The position numbers were made by a program, and so were the translations under genes. Source: an uncultured Spirochaetales bacterium (GTDB lineage: Bacteria; Spirochaetota; Spirochaetia; Sphaerochaetales; Sphaerochaetaceae). Taken from it: a stretch of 64,000 nt of DNA. The notes below the pieces were generated by a model. That model was not told the DNA's origin, did no database searches, and worked only from the letters and a program-made list of their open reading frames with translations. The stretch covers positions 24,113 to 88,112 of the forward strand of contig CASDPA010000007.1 of assembly GCA_949282255.1 (NCBI GenBank), read 5' to 3'. Below, in pieces: positions 63,185-64,000 of the stretch; position 1 is the stretch's first letter; each line of letters begins with the position of its first letter.

Positions 63185-63590
63185 TGAGTGCCTCACATAT
63201 TTTATTCAGTAGAACAATAATTTCCTTTTTCCCATCATCGGTGAGAAGTTTTGTAGCTTCCTCATCGATAAAAGAAAATATGTTGAGCATTTCTTCTGCT
63301 TTATTTTTGCCTTTATTCGTCAGTTTTACATAAAGGGACCTTCTGTTTCCGTCTTTTCTGAACCGTTCCACAAGGCCTTTTTTCTCCATGTTAAGGAGTA
63401 TGCTTCCGACTGTTGCCTGTTCTATGAAACAGTTGGCTGCAATAGTCTTCTGATCCGTTTCCAAATCCGGATAAAGAAATTCGAGTATTTTAGGCTGTCC
63501 CGGGGTCAGCCCTATGGCTGAGGCTTTCGACAGTACGTTTTTCAAGATTGTATAATCCGTTCTCATGAGCACCCTGTGCAGATTTTCCAT
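63174..63590 (-). CDS. MarR-family regulator
   Basis: The 138-residue protein shows GLTPGQPKILEFLYP, the recognition region FIEQATVGSILLNMEKKGLVERF and the wing KDGNRRSLYVKLTNKG. ATG 63590 has GGAA six bases upstream; an earlier start at 63650 would cover the palindromic operator. It probably represses itself and the membrane protein. Confidence 0.93.
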   Translation of the reverse strand: MENLHRVLMRTDYTILKNVLSKASAIGLTPGQPKILEFLYPDLETDQKTIAANCFIEQATVGSILLNMEKKGLVERFRKDGNRRSLYVKLTNKGKNKAEEMLNIFSFIDEEATKLLTDDGKKEIIVLLNKICEALNDK

Positions 63591-63612
63591 ATCAGTTCCA
63601 TAAATAATTAGA

Positions 63613-63629
63613 ATCCTTATTATAAGGAT
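63613..63629. promoter_or_regulatory. Palindromic operator upstream of MarR
   Basis: ATCCTTAT-T-ATAAGGAT is a perfect 8+1+8 palindrome 22 bases upstream of the MarR start, the classic size and position of a MarR site. Confidence 0.72.
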
Positions 63630-63754
63630 ACTTATTATTTGTCTTGTCAACAGTATGCTCCCGGAAAGAAAGTCTGAGGCGGCAAAATTATTATTTTTGC
63701 TAAAACCTATTGAAATAATCTTCAGTTTTTGGCATATTAGTGGAGTATGAAAAA

Positions 63755-63826
63755 GGGCGGTTAACTCAGCGGGAGAGTGTCACGTTGACATCGTGGAAGT
63801 CGGCAGTTCGATCCTGCCATCGCCCA
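63755..63826 (+). tRNA. tRNA-Val (anticodon GAC)
   Basis: A full cloverleaf can be drawn: acceptor GGGCGGT with ATCGCCC, D stem ACTC/GAGT, anticodon stem TCACG/CGTGG with loop TTGACAT (anticodon GAC), and T stem GGCAG/CTGCC with TTCGATC. Discriminator base A; CCA is not encoded. Confidence 0.95.
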
Positions 63827-63828
63827 CT

Positions 63829-63872
63829 AAGGCATCTTCTTACTGTATAAGTAATTAGATGCCTTTTTCTTT
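63829..63872 (+). terminator. Terminator after the tRNA gene
   Basis: AAGGCATCT (63829-63837) and AGATGCCTT (63857-63865) form a perfect 9-bp stem followed by TTTCTTTT. The last 128 bases of the window hold no gene I can support. Confidence 0.88.
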
Positions 63873-64000
63873 TATGCTTGCAGAGCCTCTGAAGCCTCTG
63901 GTAGCATCCTGAACTCTATTATGTTAACTATGTAGATTACAAAACAAGTGTATAAGTTATTTTGTATGAAAGAAATTAATTCTTAGAGCTCTTAGGAATA

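Noticed and set aside
63755..64000. tRNA-Val as an integration site of a mobile element at the window edge
   Set aside because: No integrase, repeat of the tRNA end or foreign gene is visible before the window stops.

Overview
The window looks like a carbohydrate-scavenging, probably gut- or sediment-associated member of the Spirochaetota, most likely a Sphaerochaeta/Treponema-like lineage. This is inferred from gene style: Gram-negative lipoproteins and a signal-peptide beta-barrel protein, many sugar ABC binding proteins, PBP-fused regulators, and dense operons with 4 to 16 base overlaps. No rRNA or universal marker gene is present to confirm it. I see no phage, insertion sequence or CRISPR array. 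One tRNA-Val(GAC) lies at the right end.

Layout. 1-4.4 kb: a compact PTS operon (PRD antiterminator end, glucose-type IIA, Enzyme I, HPr, NagE-like IICB) closed by a terminator. 4.4-6.9 kb: a lipoprotein, an outer-membrane protein and a Vsr endonuclease, all overlapping. 6.9-11.6 kb, minus strand: phosphofructokinase, Ppx and Ppk1 as one operon, then a DNA alkyl-transferase. 11.8-17.9 kb: a small secreted protein, an anti-sigma kinase and STAS antagonist pair, and a zone of decay containing a collapsed binding-protein/symporter gene and a frameshifted LytTR response regulator. 18-28.2 kb: a radical SAM protein and an L-arabinose locus (repressor, ABC importer, kinase, araA, araD) whose repressor and binding protein have both lost their 5' ends at a single junction near 19.92 kb.

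28.4-37.8 kb: a LysR-controlled cupin gene, a DMT exporter, an M18 peptidase, a HAD phosphatase and a MarR-controlled heterodimeric ABC exporter. 38-51 kb: a pectin/rhamnogalacturonan oligosaccharide locus (esterase, LplB/YtcP-type importer, GH105, GH28, SGNH esterase, pectin methylesterase) with a 1066-residue PBP...AraC regulator. The enzymes have no signal peptides, so oligomers appear to be imported and finished in the cytoplasm. 51-57.6 kb: uridine phosphorylase with a complete ECF importer, which suggests nucleoside salvage, plus small redox and hydrolase genes. 57.7-62.4 kb: a second sugar ABC importer with a divergent AraC regulator, whose first gene is a stand-alone RarA C-terminal domain. 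62.5-63.9 kb: a MarR plus YczE-type membrane protein operon and the tRNA.

The most unusual signals are: the pfk-ppx-ppk operon with an altered PFK motif; the large regulator that kept a histidine-kinase scaffold but lost its phospho-acceptor histidine; the HPr lacking Ser46; the lone RarA C-terminal domain in a transporter operon; the double truncation at the arabinose locus; and the decayed transporter and response regulator.
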